Assembly: GCA_016401345.1 (NCBI GenBank)
Contig: JAEACG010000002.1
Coordinates: 620,001-684,000 of the forward strand
Length of the DNA: 64,000 bases
Direction of reading: 5' to 3'
Source of the DNA: Fictibacillus nanhaiensis
Lineage (GTDB): Bacteria; Bacillota; Bacilli; Bacillales; Fictibacillaceae
Part shown: piece by piece, positions 17,946-25,321 of the stretch
Numbering within the stretch: the stretch's first letter is position 1
Layout of the letters: each line of letters starts with the position of its first letter
Notes under the pieces: model-generated
Seen by the model: only the letters and a program-made list of their open reading frames with translations
Databases searched by the model: none
Told to the model about the DNA's origin: nothing
Position numbers and translations under genes: made by a program

Positions 17946-18605
17946 ATGAGATTTAAAAATAGCGTGATGAGAACAGTGATGTTAACTGCTCTTTGCCTCG
18001 GGCTTTTTATTCTGTTTGCATCAATCTACGAACAATCAAGAGTAGAAGTTCTTGATGTTTGGGCGATGAAAAATGTGTCTGTTATCCATCAACCTGCTTT
18101 AAATGATAGCTTTACGTTCTTGACGAACATCGCTTCGAGACCCTATCAATTCGCCATCTTTTTCTTTTTTGCTGTAATCTGGTTGATCGGTGAAAGAAAA
18201 TGGATAGAACCGTTCGTGTTAGGCGTTTGTCTTGTCGGAATCCGCTTTGAAAATCAATGGTTCAAAGAATGGTTTGAGAGGGATAGACCAATGTACGACC
18301 GAGTTATTGAGATCACGGGTTATAGCTTTCCTAGCGGACATGCAATGATCTCCATCGCTTTTTTTGGTCTGCTTTCTTATCTTCTCGTACAAAACTATTC
18401 GTTTTTGTACAGATATCGTAAATTTATATATGCTGTTACGATTCTTTTTATTGGATCAGTCGGTTTTAGCAGAGTGTATTTAGGAGTTCATTATCCTACA
18501 GATGTTCTAGGTGGTTTCGCGGCTGGAGGAACCTGGCTCTTAATCTGCGTTCTACTGTATAAGGGGCTGAACTACTTTTTCAAGAAGAATGTGTCATATG
18601 AATAG
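17946..18605 (+). CDS. PAP2-family membrane phosphatase
   Basis: The 219-residue protein has about six hydrophobic helices and the three-part phosphatase signature: KEWFERDRP, the central PSGH in YSFPSGHAM, and SRVYLGVHYPTD. It should dephosphorylate a lipid phosphate such as undecaprenyl diphosphate or phosphatidylglycerol phosphate at the outer membrane face. The exact substrate is not determined. AGGAG lies upstream of ATG 17946. The gene starts 17 bases after dinB. Confidence 0.92.
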   Translation: MRFKNSVMRTVMLTALCLGLFILFASIYEQSRVEVLDVWAMKNVSVIHQPALNDSFTFLTNIASRPYQFAIFFFFAVIWLIGERKWIEPFVLGVCLVGIRFENQWFKEWFERDRPMYDRVIEITGYSFPSGHAMISIAFFGLLSYLLVQNYSFLYRYRKFIYAVTILFIGSVGFSRVYLGVHYPTDVLGGFAAGGTWLLICVLLYKGLNYFFKKNVSYE

Positions 18606-18607
18606 AA

Positions 18608-18635
18608 AAAGCTGACTCTTTAAAGAGCCAGCTTT
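18608..18635. terminator. Bidirectional terminator between PAP2 and namA genes
   Basis: AAAGCTGaCTCTTT pairs imperfectly with AAAGAGcCAGCTTT between the converging genes. Confidence 0.75.
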
Positions 18636-18647
18636 CTATCATCGTTC

Positions 18648-19664
18648 TTACCAACCACGTTCATATTGTTTTGGACTTTCGATCTCTGTTCCAAGATCTT
18701 GTGCAGCTGATCGCGGCCAATACGGATCTTTCAAAAACTCTCGGCCGATAAAGATAAGATCAGCTCGCTTGTTTTGTAAGATTTCTTCCGCCTGTCTGCC
18801 TGTTGTGATCAAGCCAACAGCTGCTGTTGCGATTTCAGCTTCGTTTTTAATCTTGTCTGCAAAAGAAACTTGATAACCAGGGAAAGTCGGAATCTTCGCT
18901 GGTACAACAGCACCTGAACTACAGTCGATAAGATCGACCCCGTCTTCTTTCATCCACTTCGAATAGGTTACAAAATCTTCTGGTGTATTTCCTTCTGGGT
19001 GATAATCATTCGCTGAAATACGAACAAACAGCGGGCCTTCCCATTCTAATCTGACAGCAGCAATGATCTCTTGTAAGAATCGATAGCGATTTTCTTGGCT
19101 GCCTCCATAAGAATCATTTCTTCTGTTAGACAGAGGGGAGAGGAACTCATTGATCAAATATCCATGCGCTCCATGAATCTCAATTACATCAAATCCTGCA
19201 GTTTTCGCTCTTTTTGCTGCGCTTCGAAATTGATTAACTGTCTCTTCGATCTGCTGAAGTGACATTTCTTCTGGTGTCTTCATTTTTTCAGAAAACGCGA
19301 TAGCAGAGGGGGCGATGATCGGTCCGTCTATCATAGCCTTGCGTCCTGCATGGGCGATTTGAATCGCCGCTTTTGAGCCGTTTTCCTGAATAGACGAAAC
19401 AAGTTGAGACAGACCTTCTACATGGCTGTCATCCCAGATTCCTAAGTCTTCAGCACTTATTCTTCCTTGAGGGCTTACAGCTGCTGCTTCGGTCATGATC
19501 AGCCCGGTCTGACCCATTGCTCTAGACGTGTAATGAGTCACATGCCAAGGGGTCACAATCCCATCTTGTTCATAACAAGAGTACATGCACATAGGTGACA
19601 TGACGATCCGATTCTTTAACGTTACGTCACGGATGGTCAATGGTTGAAACAATAACGGTTGAAT
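18648..19664 (-). CDS. namA: NADPH dehydrogenase, old yellow enzyme (YqjM family)
   Basis: This FMN ene-reductase belongs to the thermophilic-like YqjM class. It shows [13 protein letters not shown] with the class-specific Cys and Tyr, HGAHGYL for FMN/substrate binding, and the terminal QYERGW whose Arg reaches into the partner active site. The start deserves care. No ATG exists in the right region. AAAGGAG (19674-19680) lies 9 bases before ATT 19664, which gives exactly 338 residues, the length of B. subtilis YqjM, aligned at the first residue. An upstream TTG at 19694 would add ten residues but has no ribosome site. The enzyme reduces activated C=C bonds and nitro compounds and is linked to oxidative stress in relatives. 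Confidence 0.92.
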   Translation of the reverse strand: MQPLLFQPLTIRDVTLKNRIVMSPMCMYSCYEQDGIVTPWHVTHYTSRAMGQTGLIMTEAAAVSPQGRISAEDLGIWDDSHVEGLSQLVSSIQENGSKAAIQIAHAGRKAMIDGPIIAPSAIAFSEKMKTPEEMSLQQIEETVNQFRSAAKRAKTAGFDVIEIHGAHGYLINEFLSPLSNRRNDSYGGSQENRYRFLQEIIAAVRLEWEGPLFVRISANDYHPEGNTPEDFVTYSKWMKEDGVDLIDCSSGAVVPAKIPTFPGYQVSFADKIKNEAEIATAAVGLITTGRQAEEILQNKRADLIFIGREFLKDPYWPRSAAQDLGTEIESPKQYERGW

Positions 19665-19743
19665 ATGAAACAACTCCTTTTTCTTTGAGAACAAGCTTTT
19701 TTAGCATCATAACTTTTCTTTCTCATTGTAAAACGTTTGATCA

Positions 19744-20502
19744 CTATTTTTGAAGAAATCTGCTCTTGGAATGTGGTGGAAGGCTGTTCAACAGTTCTCT
19801 TGCCAGGATCGGATAGTCAGTTATGATTGCTTCTGCACCCCACTCAAAAAAATACTTCATCCATTTCTGACTGTTAACCGTATAGGGACGAATAGGAATA
19901 TTATTTCTATTAAAGCCTTTCATGATGTAAGGGTGAAGAGATTTATAGTTCGGATGCGCACTTTGTGAACAAACGGCTTTTACATACTCCCACGGCTCAA
20001 ATAATCCAGAAGAGTATAGAGGAGCCGTCTGTACATAATTGTTCAATCTTCTGATTTTGACTAAACTATAATGATTGAATGACGAGATCACAGTTCGATC
20101 CATCATCCCATAGTGATGCAACAATTGAAGTACCTTTTCCTCGAGACCGTTGTATTCTACGATATTGTTTTTTAATTCGATATTAAGCAACATGGGGAGT
20201 GGTGTTATCCATTCTAAAAATTGTTGAAGAGAAGGAATGGATTCTTTATTGAATTTTTTTGAAAACCAGCTGCCCGCATCTAATTGTGATAATTCATCAT
20301 AGGTGTTATCAACAACATAACCTTTTCCATTAGTCGTTCGATCTATCTTCTCATCATGGATGATGACGGGTATACCATCTTTAGAAAGCTGTACATCGAG
20401 TTCGATCCCATCAGCGCCATCTTTAAATGCTTTTTTGAATGCAGCCATCGTGTTTTCAGGACAATCCTTGCTAGATCCTCTGTGAGCAAATATATAGGTC
20501 AA
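19744..20502 (-). CDS. Glycerophosphodiester phosphodiesterase
   Basis: This 252-residue cytoplasmic enzyme (no signal peptide) opens with FAHRGSSKDCPENT, containing the catalytic His-Arg and metal Glu. It continues with ELDVQLSKDG and PVIIHDEKIDRTT, the GDPD signature. It hydrolyses glycerophosphodiesters to glycerol 3-phosphate and an alcohol. The TTG start at 20502 has GAAGGGAG nine bases upstream, so it is well supported. It is transcribed alone. Confidence 0.92.
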   Translation of the reverse strand: MTYIFAHRGSSKDCPENTMAAFKKAFKDGADGIELDVQLSKDGIPVIIHDEKIDRTTNGKGYVVDNTYDELSQLDAGSWFSKKFNKESIPSLQQFLEWITPLPMLLNIELKNNIVEYNGLEEKVLQLLHHYGMMDRTVISSFNHYSLVKIRRLNNYVQTAPLYSSGLFEPWEYVKAVCSQSAHPNYKSLHPYIMKGFNRNNIPIRPYTVNSQKWMKYFFEWGAEAIITDYPILARELLNSLPPHSKSRFLQK

Positions 20503-20599
20503 GAATGTAAGCTCCCTTCATAAAAAAGATATAGACAGTATAAGGTAAATGAAAATGGAGATAAAATGAAAGGCTTCGTGCTTTTTTTAAGCTTTGTCC

Positions 20600-20782
20600 C
20601 TTTTGATAGTTCCAGATGCTCGCTTTCCAAGGAGCAGGCGATGAGTCTCTGCCGCTACGCGCCCTTAGAAGTCTCCACCTGTTTAGTTGCAGTGGCTAGC
20701 CTCTAGAGGTCAAAAGTTGAACGAATTCCACATTTCGAACTGACCGCTCGTCCTATAAGCCGGTATCTATCGCTTCAATCAC
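20600..20782. repeat. Decayed inverted copy of the 129-bp repeat family
   Basis: Read on the minus strand, blocks of the family are recognisable: the outer part GACGAGCGGTCAG at 20738-20752 and the GCGCGTAGCGG / CTTTCC blocks around 20622-20661. They are separated by about 55 unrelated bases (20681-20738), and both ends have decayed. Together with copy 2 it explains most of the long gap 20503-21125. Confidence 0.6.
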
Positions 20783-20928
20783 CTCGCATGAAGAAGAGGA
20801 AAAAGAAAAATGCCTGCTATTCAACCATTTTATCAAGAGTGTTCTTTTAAGTTATTGTACTTTAGTTTTGACTTACAATCTTAGATTCCTAAGTGCCTCA
20901 AACATTAACTATACCCATCCCTGATTTA

Positions 20929-21057
20929 GGTTGATTGGAGTGTAGGGTGCGAGACTCCTGCGGGACGAGCGGTCAGGTGAGACACTTAGAGGCGCGAAGC
21001 GGCAAGTGGCTCACCGGTCGCCCCGCGGAAAGGGAGCACCTGAAACGGAAATCAACC
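20929..21057. repeat. 129-bp intergenic repeat with complementary ends, copy 2
   Basis: GGTTGATT (20929-20936) and AATCAACC (21050-21057) are perfect complements. Length and internal blocks equal those of copy 1 (9711-9839). The right half (21001-21064) is identical over 64 bases to 53246-53309. Confidence 0.88.
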
Positions 21058-21096
21058 ACTTTCATAAGGAACAGAGTTATAGACAGAATGAAAGAA

Positions 21097-21122
21097 ACCC
21101 TTCCTGTTTGAAGAGGAAGGGT
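21097..21122 (-). terminator. Intrinsic terminator of the small gene at 21126
   Basis: ACCCTTCCT (complement of 21114-21122) pairs with AGGAAGGGT (complement of 21097-21105), then TTTCTTTC on the minus strand. It starts three bases beyond the stop codon. Confidence 0.85.
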
Positions 21123-21125
21123 GAG

Positions 21126-21305
21126 TTATTTTCTGCGTCTAGAACGCTTCTTTTTTTCTTCTCTGTTGTGTTCTTCCACAGTGGCTCCTTTTTCTGTCAG
21201 CCAGTGGATAAAAACAAGCTCTTTGTCAGTAAGAGATCGTTTCGTAAACTTTTCAAACTGAACGCGCAATTCAAGGTATCTTTGGGAAATTTCAACTTCG
21301 GTCAC
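21126..21305 (-). CDS. Small basic protein of unknown function (59 aa)
   Basis: A 59-codon frame starts at GTG 21305 with GGGAGGG six bases upstream and is followed directly by an intrinsic terminator. The product begins MTEVEISQRYLELRVQFEKF and ends in a run of Lys/Arg (KKKRSRRRK). The middle LTDKELVFIHWLTEKG looks like an amphipathic helix. The strong ribosome site, the terminator and a protein-like composition support a real gene. Function is not recognised. The basic tail could bind nucleic acid, which is only a guess. Confidence 0.72.
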   Translation of the reverse strand: MTEVEISQRYLELRVQFEKFTKRSLTDKELVFIHWLTEKGATVEEHNREEKKKRSRRRK

Positions 21306-21443
21306 ACAAATCCCTCCCTAAATCTAGCTCTAGCTTCTACTTAGATGATAAAGAGTAAGTAAAGGGCTTGTCAATTTTTTCTAATCGTCAATTTCTGCAG
21401 AGAAAACTAGAGAATTGGTGCAAAATAACGAAAAGGAGTTGGT

Positions 21444-21785
21444 ATGATGAAGATTTCTCTTAAGTTATTCTGCTGGATCATGGCCAGTTTTCTAGTGTGT
21501 AGTTCACTTTCGTTTACGGTCTCTGCAGAAAGTCCAAGGGTACAAGAACCTGCTTATGCAAAATGGGGCAGACTTGCTGTTTTCGAAACAGGGAAACGCT
21601 ACCCCGATTATGATATCGTAGATTATTTATATGTTGGACGAACGACTGCTCAAAATGAAGATATTGTCGAAAGATTTAAGCTGTGGATCAGGAAAGGTGC
21701 TTCAGAAAAAGGAGTCATTATAACGATTACGTTAACTCCGAACGGTGTATTTAAGGGTATTTCCTTTCAAGAGACAGCCCGTTAA
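21444..21785 (+). CDS. yqzG: YqzG-like secreted protein (DUF3889)
   Basis: This 113-residue protein has an N-terminal signal peptide (hydrophobic core to about residue 27, cleavage near VSA-ES). A short domain follows with KWGRLAVFETGKRYPDYDIV and GVIITITLTPNG, similar to B. subtilis YqzG/DUF3889. The position next to proI is also shared with B. subtilis. AAAGGAG precedes ATG 21444. The function is unknown, and the protein is probably exported. Confidence 0.82.
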   Translation: MMKISLKLFCWIMASFLVCSSLSFTVSAESPRVQEPAYAKWGRLAVFETGKRYPDYDIVDYLYVGRTTAQNEDIVERFKLWIRKGASEKGVIITITLTPNGVFKGISFQETAR

Positions 21786-21789
21786 CAAA

Positions 21790-22608
21790 TCAGTTCATTC
21801 TTCCTAATTCCTCTGATCGTTGCACTGCTTTTTTGATGCAAGCTAAAAAAGCGTCTTGGACTCCGTGTTGGTCCAGTTTACCGATTCCTGCCTCAGTCGT
21901 GCCGCCAGGACTGGTTACTTTTCTTCTAAGCTCGATTGGCGAATCTGTTGTTTGTTTAAGCATAAGAGATGCACCTAAAAGCGTCTGAGAGATTAAAGTC
22001 TTTGCTTCTTCTTCAGAAAGATTTAATTCTTCAGCCGCTTTTTGCATGGCTTCAGCGATATAGTAAACATACGCTGGACCACTTCCAGAGAGGCCTGTAA
22101 CGATATGAAGTTTTTCTTCAGGGACAAGAGTAACCGTTCCGATCGTCTCAAACAGCTCGAGAGATTTTTCAATATGAAATGGCTCTGCATAGATCCCTGA
22201 GGAGAGTGCAGTAGCAGAATATCCGATCGATGCGGAGGTGTTTGGCATCGCTCTCATTACAGGATTGTTAAGATGAAGCCAATTTGTTAGCGTTTCAGTG
22301 GATATGCCAGCCATAACAGAAATGATCAGTTGATGGCCCTTAACAAACGGCTTGATGGTGTTAACCGCATTGTGCGCATCCTTTGGTTTTACCGCAAGAA
22401 TAATAATCTCTGCACCAGTGATCGCTTCTTCTATCGTTGAAGCGGGTACTACACCGTACTTAAGTTGTAGCTCGTTTACACGTTGTGTATTGCTTCGGTT
22501 TTTTATCGTGATCAAATCAGCTTGCCATTTCTCTTTTTTGATCAATCCTTCCATTATGGCCTCAGCCATCGATCCGGCACCAATAAACGTTATTTTTTCT
22601 GTTCCCAC
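21790..22608 (-). CDS. proI: Pyrroline-5-carboxylate reductase
   Basis: The 272-residue enzyme reduces pyrroline-5-carboxylate to proline with NAD(P)H. The Rossmann motif FIGAGSMAEAI is at the N-terminus, and the family signature SGPAYVYYIAEA and TSPGGTTEAG are in the C-terminal half. GTG 22608 is selected as start because GGGAGGG lies seven bases upstream. The open extension further upstream runs through the T-box leader and is non-coding. Expression is controlled by the proline T-box at 22637-22860. It converges with yqzG without a clear shared terminator. Confidence 0.94.
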   Translation of the reverse strand: MGTEKITFIGAGSMAEAIMEGLIKKEKWQADLITIKNRSNTQRVNELQLKYGVVPASTIEEAITGAEIIILAVKPKDAHNAVNTIKPFVKGHQLIISVMAGISTETLTNWLHLNNPVMRAMPNTSASIGYSATALSSGIYAEPFHIEKSLELFETIGTVTLVPEEKLHIVTGLSGSGPAYVYYIAEAMQKAAEELNLSEEEAKTLISQTLLGASLMLKQTTDSPIELRRKVTSPGGTTEAGIGKLDQHGVQDAFLACIKKAVQRSEELGRMN

Positions 22609-22636
22609 GGGTAATCCCTCCCAGAATTTTGAGTAT

Positions 22637-22860
22637 AAAAAAACTCCCAGTCCTAAATATAAAGGACGGATGGGAGTGATCCGTGGTACCACCTTTGTTG
22701 GCATGATTGCTTGCCCGCTCAAGATGTCTTTATCGCAGAACTGCGCCAGATTTCTCCAGACTGCTCCAGGGCAGGTTCAGTAATTCCTGTACGGTGAAAT
22801 CTTGCAGCCTATGGATTCCACTCTCTAAACGGAGGAGATTACGTACTAATCCCTTTCAAC
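22637..22860 (-). promoter_or_regulatory. T-box riboswitch, proline specific, upstream of proI
   Basis: On the minus strand the leader starts around GGGATTAGTACG (about 22852) and carries the stem I conserved elements. The specifier loop reads GAACCTGCC, with CCU (complement of 22773-22775) a proline codon. The T-box proper, AAAGGTGGTACCACGG, is the complement of 22681-22696. A terminator hairpin, ACTCCCA..GTCCT paired to AGGAC..TGGGAGT (22643-22677), ends in seven T residues. Uncharged tRNA-Pro should stabilise the antiterminator and turn on proI. Confidence 0.93.
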
Positions 22861-22964
22861 GCATTTATTTATTGGCCATAATTGGCATTTCTTTTATATT
22901 TTAAAAAACATTATGCTATGATTTCTATATGTATGTCAACTAGTTATTTTATTTGGAGGAAAAG

Positions 22965-23942
22965 ATGACTCAAAAAACAGCAATTATCCCAATTACGCTT
23001 CCTACACCATTTGATGTAGGTCCTGTAAACTGTGTCCTCCTAAAAAGTGATGCGGTTACGCTTGTTGATTCCGGAGCAAAAACCGAAGAAAGCAGACAAC
23101 AGCTTCTCTCTAACCTTAAGGATCATGGGCTCACTTTTAAAGATTTAGATTATTATATCTGCACGCACTACCACCCTGATCATGCGGGTCTATCAAAAGA
23201 GATCCAAGAGAGTGGTGTTTCGACCCTCATGCTTAGAGAAGCCGTTCCTTATGTTAGTGGCGACCGTGAATTTATTGAACAGGGAGAAACGTTTTATACC
23301 GATCTCTATCATTCTTTTGGAGTGCCAGATACTCTTGGAAGAATAGAACTTTTAAAGCTGCGAAAGTATCGTACCTTCTCAAGCGCGTTTGTTCCAGACA
23401 CCCTGCCTTTACCTGGTGATGAAGTGCCTGGTCACGAGGGATTCATCTTTTTAAAGACGCCCGGACATGCCCCAGACCATCTTTCTCTCTATCATGAAGA
23501 AGATGGCATCTTAATCGGCGGGGATGTGCTGCTGCCTCATATTTCGTCTAATGCCCTATTAGAACCGCCGGCTTTGAACGAAACCGAGCGGCCAAGAACC
23601 TTGCTTCAATACCGAGAGACATTGCAATACCTATACACGCTGAACTTAAAAACAGTATACCCTGGACACGGCGAGCCTTTTACGAATGCAGCACAGTTGA
23701 TCACAAAACGTTTACACGATCATACCGAGCGTGCAAAAGCGCTTGAACATCTGTTGAGCGATGAGCCGTTAACCGTTTTTGAACTGTGTCGACGTCTATT
23801 TCCAAAATTATATGAAAAGCAACTCGGATTAGTAGTATCTGAAGTTGTGGGGCACCTCGATCTGCTTCAATCAGAAGGAAGAGTGCGAGTAGAGGAAGAG
23901 AACAAGATATCACATTATCGCAGAACAGGAGTTAGAAGATGA
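22965..23942 (+). CDS. yqjP: Metallo-beta-lactamase fold hydrolase (YqjP)
   Basis: The 325-residue protein has the HxHxDH metal motif as CTHYHPDHAGL near residue 70. Further metal ligands are in TPGHAPDHLS and VYPGHGEPF, as in glyoxalase II-like enzymes. The C-terminal 80 residues form a helical winged-helix-like extension typical of the MBL/LACTB2 subgroup. ATG 22965 has GGAGGA upstream. It overlaps yqjQ by four bases (ATGA), so the two are coupled, as in B. subtilis yqjP-yqjQ. The substrate is unknown. Confidence 0.9.
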   Translation: MTQKTAIIPITLPTPFDVGPVNCVLLKSDAVTLVDSGAKTEESRQQLLSNLKDHGLTFKDLDYYICTHYHPDHAGLSKEIQESGVSTLMLREAVPYVSGDREFIEQGETFYTDLYHSFGVPDTLGRIELLKLRKYRTFSSAFVPDTLPLPGDEVPGHEGFIFLKTPGHAPDHLSLYHEEDGILIGGDVLLPHISSNALLEPPALNETERPRTLLQYRETLQYLYTLNLKTVYPGHGEPFTNAAQLITKRLHDHTERAKALEHLLSDEPLTVFELCRRLFPKLYEKQLGLVVSEVVGHLDLLQSEGRVRVEEENKISHYRRTGVRR

Positions 23943-24730
23943 GTACATTACAAAATAAAGTGGTCTTGATAACAGGAGCATCAGGAGGACTCGGCGCTCA
24001 CCTTGCTATGGATGTGGCTAAAAAAGGAGCAACGCCCATCCTTACTGCAAGAAGAGAAGATCAGCTAAAAGTGGTACAGGAAGCCATCTTAAAAGCTACG
24101 AATATAAAAGCGCCTTATTATATATTAGATGTTTCGAACACAGACAGCGTTGAGGAAGTTTTTTCAACGATCCTTAGTGAACATCAAAACATACATACTT
24201 TAGTGAATAACGCGGGTTACGGCATTTTTGAAGAGTTTGTGGATTCGCCATGGAAAAATATCGAAGGAATGTTTTCAACGAACGTTCTTGGTCTGATGGC
24301 TTGTACGAGAGCTGTTCTGCCTCATATGCTTCAAAGAGGAAGTGGTCATATCGTGAATATTGCTTCTCAGGCCGGTAAGATCTCAACGCCAAAATCCAGC
24401 GTGTACGCAGCAACGAAACATGCTGTGTTAGGATTCTCAAACGGGTTGCGTTTGGAAGTCGCACACAAAGGGATAGACGTGACCACCATCAACCCTGGAC
24501 CGATTGCGACCAACTTCTTTACACTTGCTGATCAGTCTGGCAATTACGTTAAAAACGTTCAAAAACTGATGCTCCAGCCTTCGCATGTCTCAGCAAAAAT
24601 TGTTAAAGCGATGGAGCGTCCCGTTCGTGAGATCAACCTGCCATGGTGGATGAACGTTGGAAGTACGATGTATCAAGTCATGCCAAAATTGATTGAAACA
24701 CTAGGTGGAAAATCGTTTCGACAAAAGTAA
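23939..24730 (+). CDS. yqjQ: Short-chain dehydrogenase/reductase (YqjQ)
   Basis: This 263-residue Rossmann-fold SDR has the cofactor motif TGASGGLG at residues 13-20, the stabilising NNAG, and the active-site Ser plus YAATK in SSVYAATKHA. It belongs to the classical SDR group. The C-terminus contains an amphipathic stretch that may contact membrane. It is translationally coupled to yqjP through the ATGA overlap. No specific substrate can be named. Confidence 0.92.
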   Translation: MSTLQNKVVLITGASGGLGAHLAMDVAKKGATPILTARREDQLKVVQEAILKATNIKAPYYILDVSNTDSVEEVFSTILSEHQNIHTLVNNAGYGIFEEFVDSPWKNIEGMFSTNVLGLMACTRAVLPHMLQRGSGHIVNIASQAGKISTPKSSVYAATKHAVLGFSNGLRLEVAHKGIDVTTINPGPIATNFFTLADQSGNYVKNVQKLMLQPSHVSAKIVKAMERPVREINLPWWMNVGSTMYQVMPKLIETLGGKSFRQK

Positions 24731-24799
24731 GTTACAATAATTTTATTATGTAAACAAAATGGAAAGTTATAAGACTTTTGGAGCTGGTGATGGAACTTA

Positions 24800-24883
24800 T
24801 GGATTGGAGTTCGAAACTCGTGGATTGGGGCTCAAAACTCGTGGATTGGAGCTCGAAACTCGTGGATTGCCACTTAAAACCTC
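24800..24883. repeat. Four 21-bp direct tandem repeats
   Basis: Units begin TGGATTGGAGTTCGAAACTCG at 24800, 24821, 24842 and 24863. Units 1-3 differ by a few bases and unit 4 is diverged. The period of 21 keeps a plus-strand frame open, but no ribosome site or homology supports translation. It fills the gap between yqjQ and the converging small gene. Confidence 0.85.
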
Positions 24884-24956
24884 ATCGATTACAGTCCAAA
24901 CTTCTCACACCAGCATCAAAAATAAGCAGGTTCCCTCACTAAAAGACGGAATTTGC

Positions 24957-25157
24957 TTATTTATTTGTAAAATAGGCATACACAACGTCCTGAATGATGC
25001 TGTAAATTGCCTCATTTTGACCTTCCTCATTTATCTGGCGCAATACTTCTTCTTCGAGATTTCTCCATTCTTCATCTGTTAATGTACAATTTTCTTCTTC
25101 CCATAAATAATCCTTCAACGATCGTTTGATCATTTTTCTTATCAATAAGCGGTTCAT
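24957..25157 (-). CDS. Small YqzH-like protein (66 aa)
   Basis: The 66-residue acidic, helical protein starts RLLIRKMIKRSLKDYLWEEE and continues TLTDEEWRNLEEEVLRQINEE. It fits the size and character of B. subtilis YqzH, which lies in the same neighbourhood, but my memory of that sequence is not good enough to be sure. A weak inverted repeat after the stop (about 24921-24962) could terminate it. Function unknown. Confidence 0.65.
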   Translation of the reverse strand: MNRLLIRKMIKRSLKDYLWEEENCTLTDEEWRNLEEEVLRQINEEGQNEAIYSIIQDVVYAYFTNK

Positions 25158-25247
25158 TTCTTCACCTGACTTTCCTTATAAATCCTAGACTTTTGGCTCG
25201 AAAACGTCAATCTGCAAAATTTGCTGAAAAAATTACCATTGTTATAA

Positions 25248-25259
25248 GAACATACATTC
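25248..25259 (+). promoter_or_regulatory. LexA (SOS) box 1 before the Y-family polymerase
   Basis: GAACATACATTC matches the Bacillus LexA half-site pair GAAC-N4-GTTC with one mismatch. It lies between a possible -35 (TTGTTA, 25239-25244) and -10 (TAAAAT, 25263-25268), so binding would occlude RNA polymerase. Confidence 0.65.
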
Positions 25260-25283
25260 GGTTAAAATGGGTATACATATAAA

Positions 25284-25295
25284 GAACAGATGTTC
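25284..25295 (+). promoter_or_regulatory. LexA (SOS) box 2 before the Y-family polymerase
   Basis: GAACAGATGTTC is a perfect GAAC-N4-GTTC site, flanked as AGAACAGATGTTCG. It is 36 bases downstream of box 1 and 27 bases before the start codon. Confidence 0.85.
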
Positions 25296-25321
25296 GCTAA
25301 TCGATGAAAGGGGTGTGTCGA

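Noticed and set aside
19662-19694. TTG 19694 or TTG 19673 as start of the old yellow enzyme
   Set aside because: TTG 19694 has no ribosome site and TTG 19673 directly abuts it. ATT 19664 has correct spacing and gives the family length.
21006-21344. 112-codon plus-strand open frame
   Set aside because: It begins inside the 129-bp repeat and runs antisense through the small gene at 21126-21305 and its terminator.
24800-24883. Possible CRISPR array
   Set aside because: The units are contiguous 21-mers without spacers, and no cas gene is present.
24759-25082. 107-codon plus-strand open frame through the 21-bp repeats
   Set aside because: It has no ribosome site, is low-complexity at the repeats, and its second half is antisense to the better supported small gene at 24957-25157.
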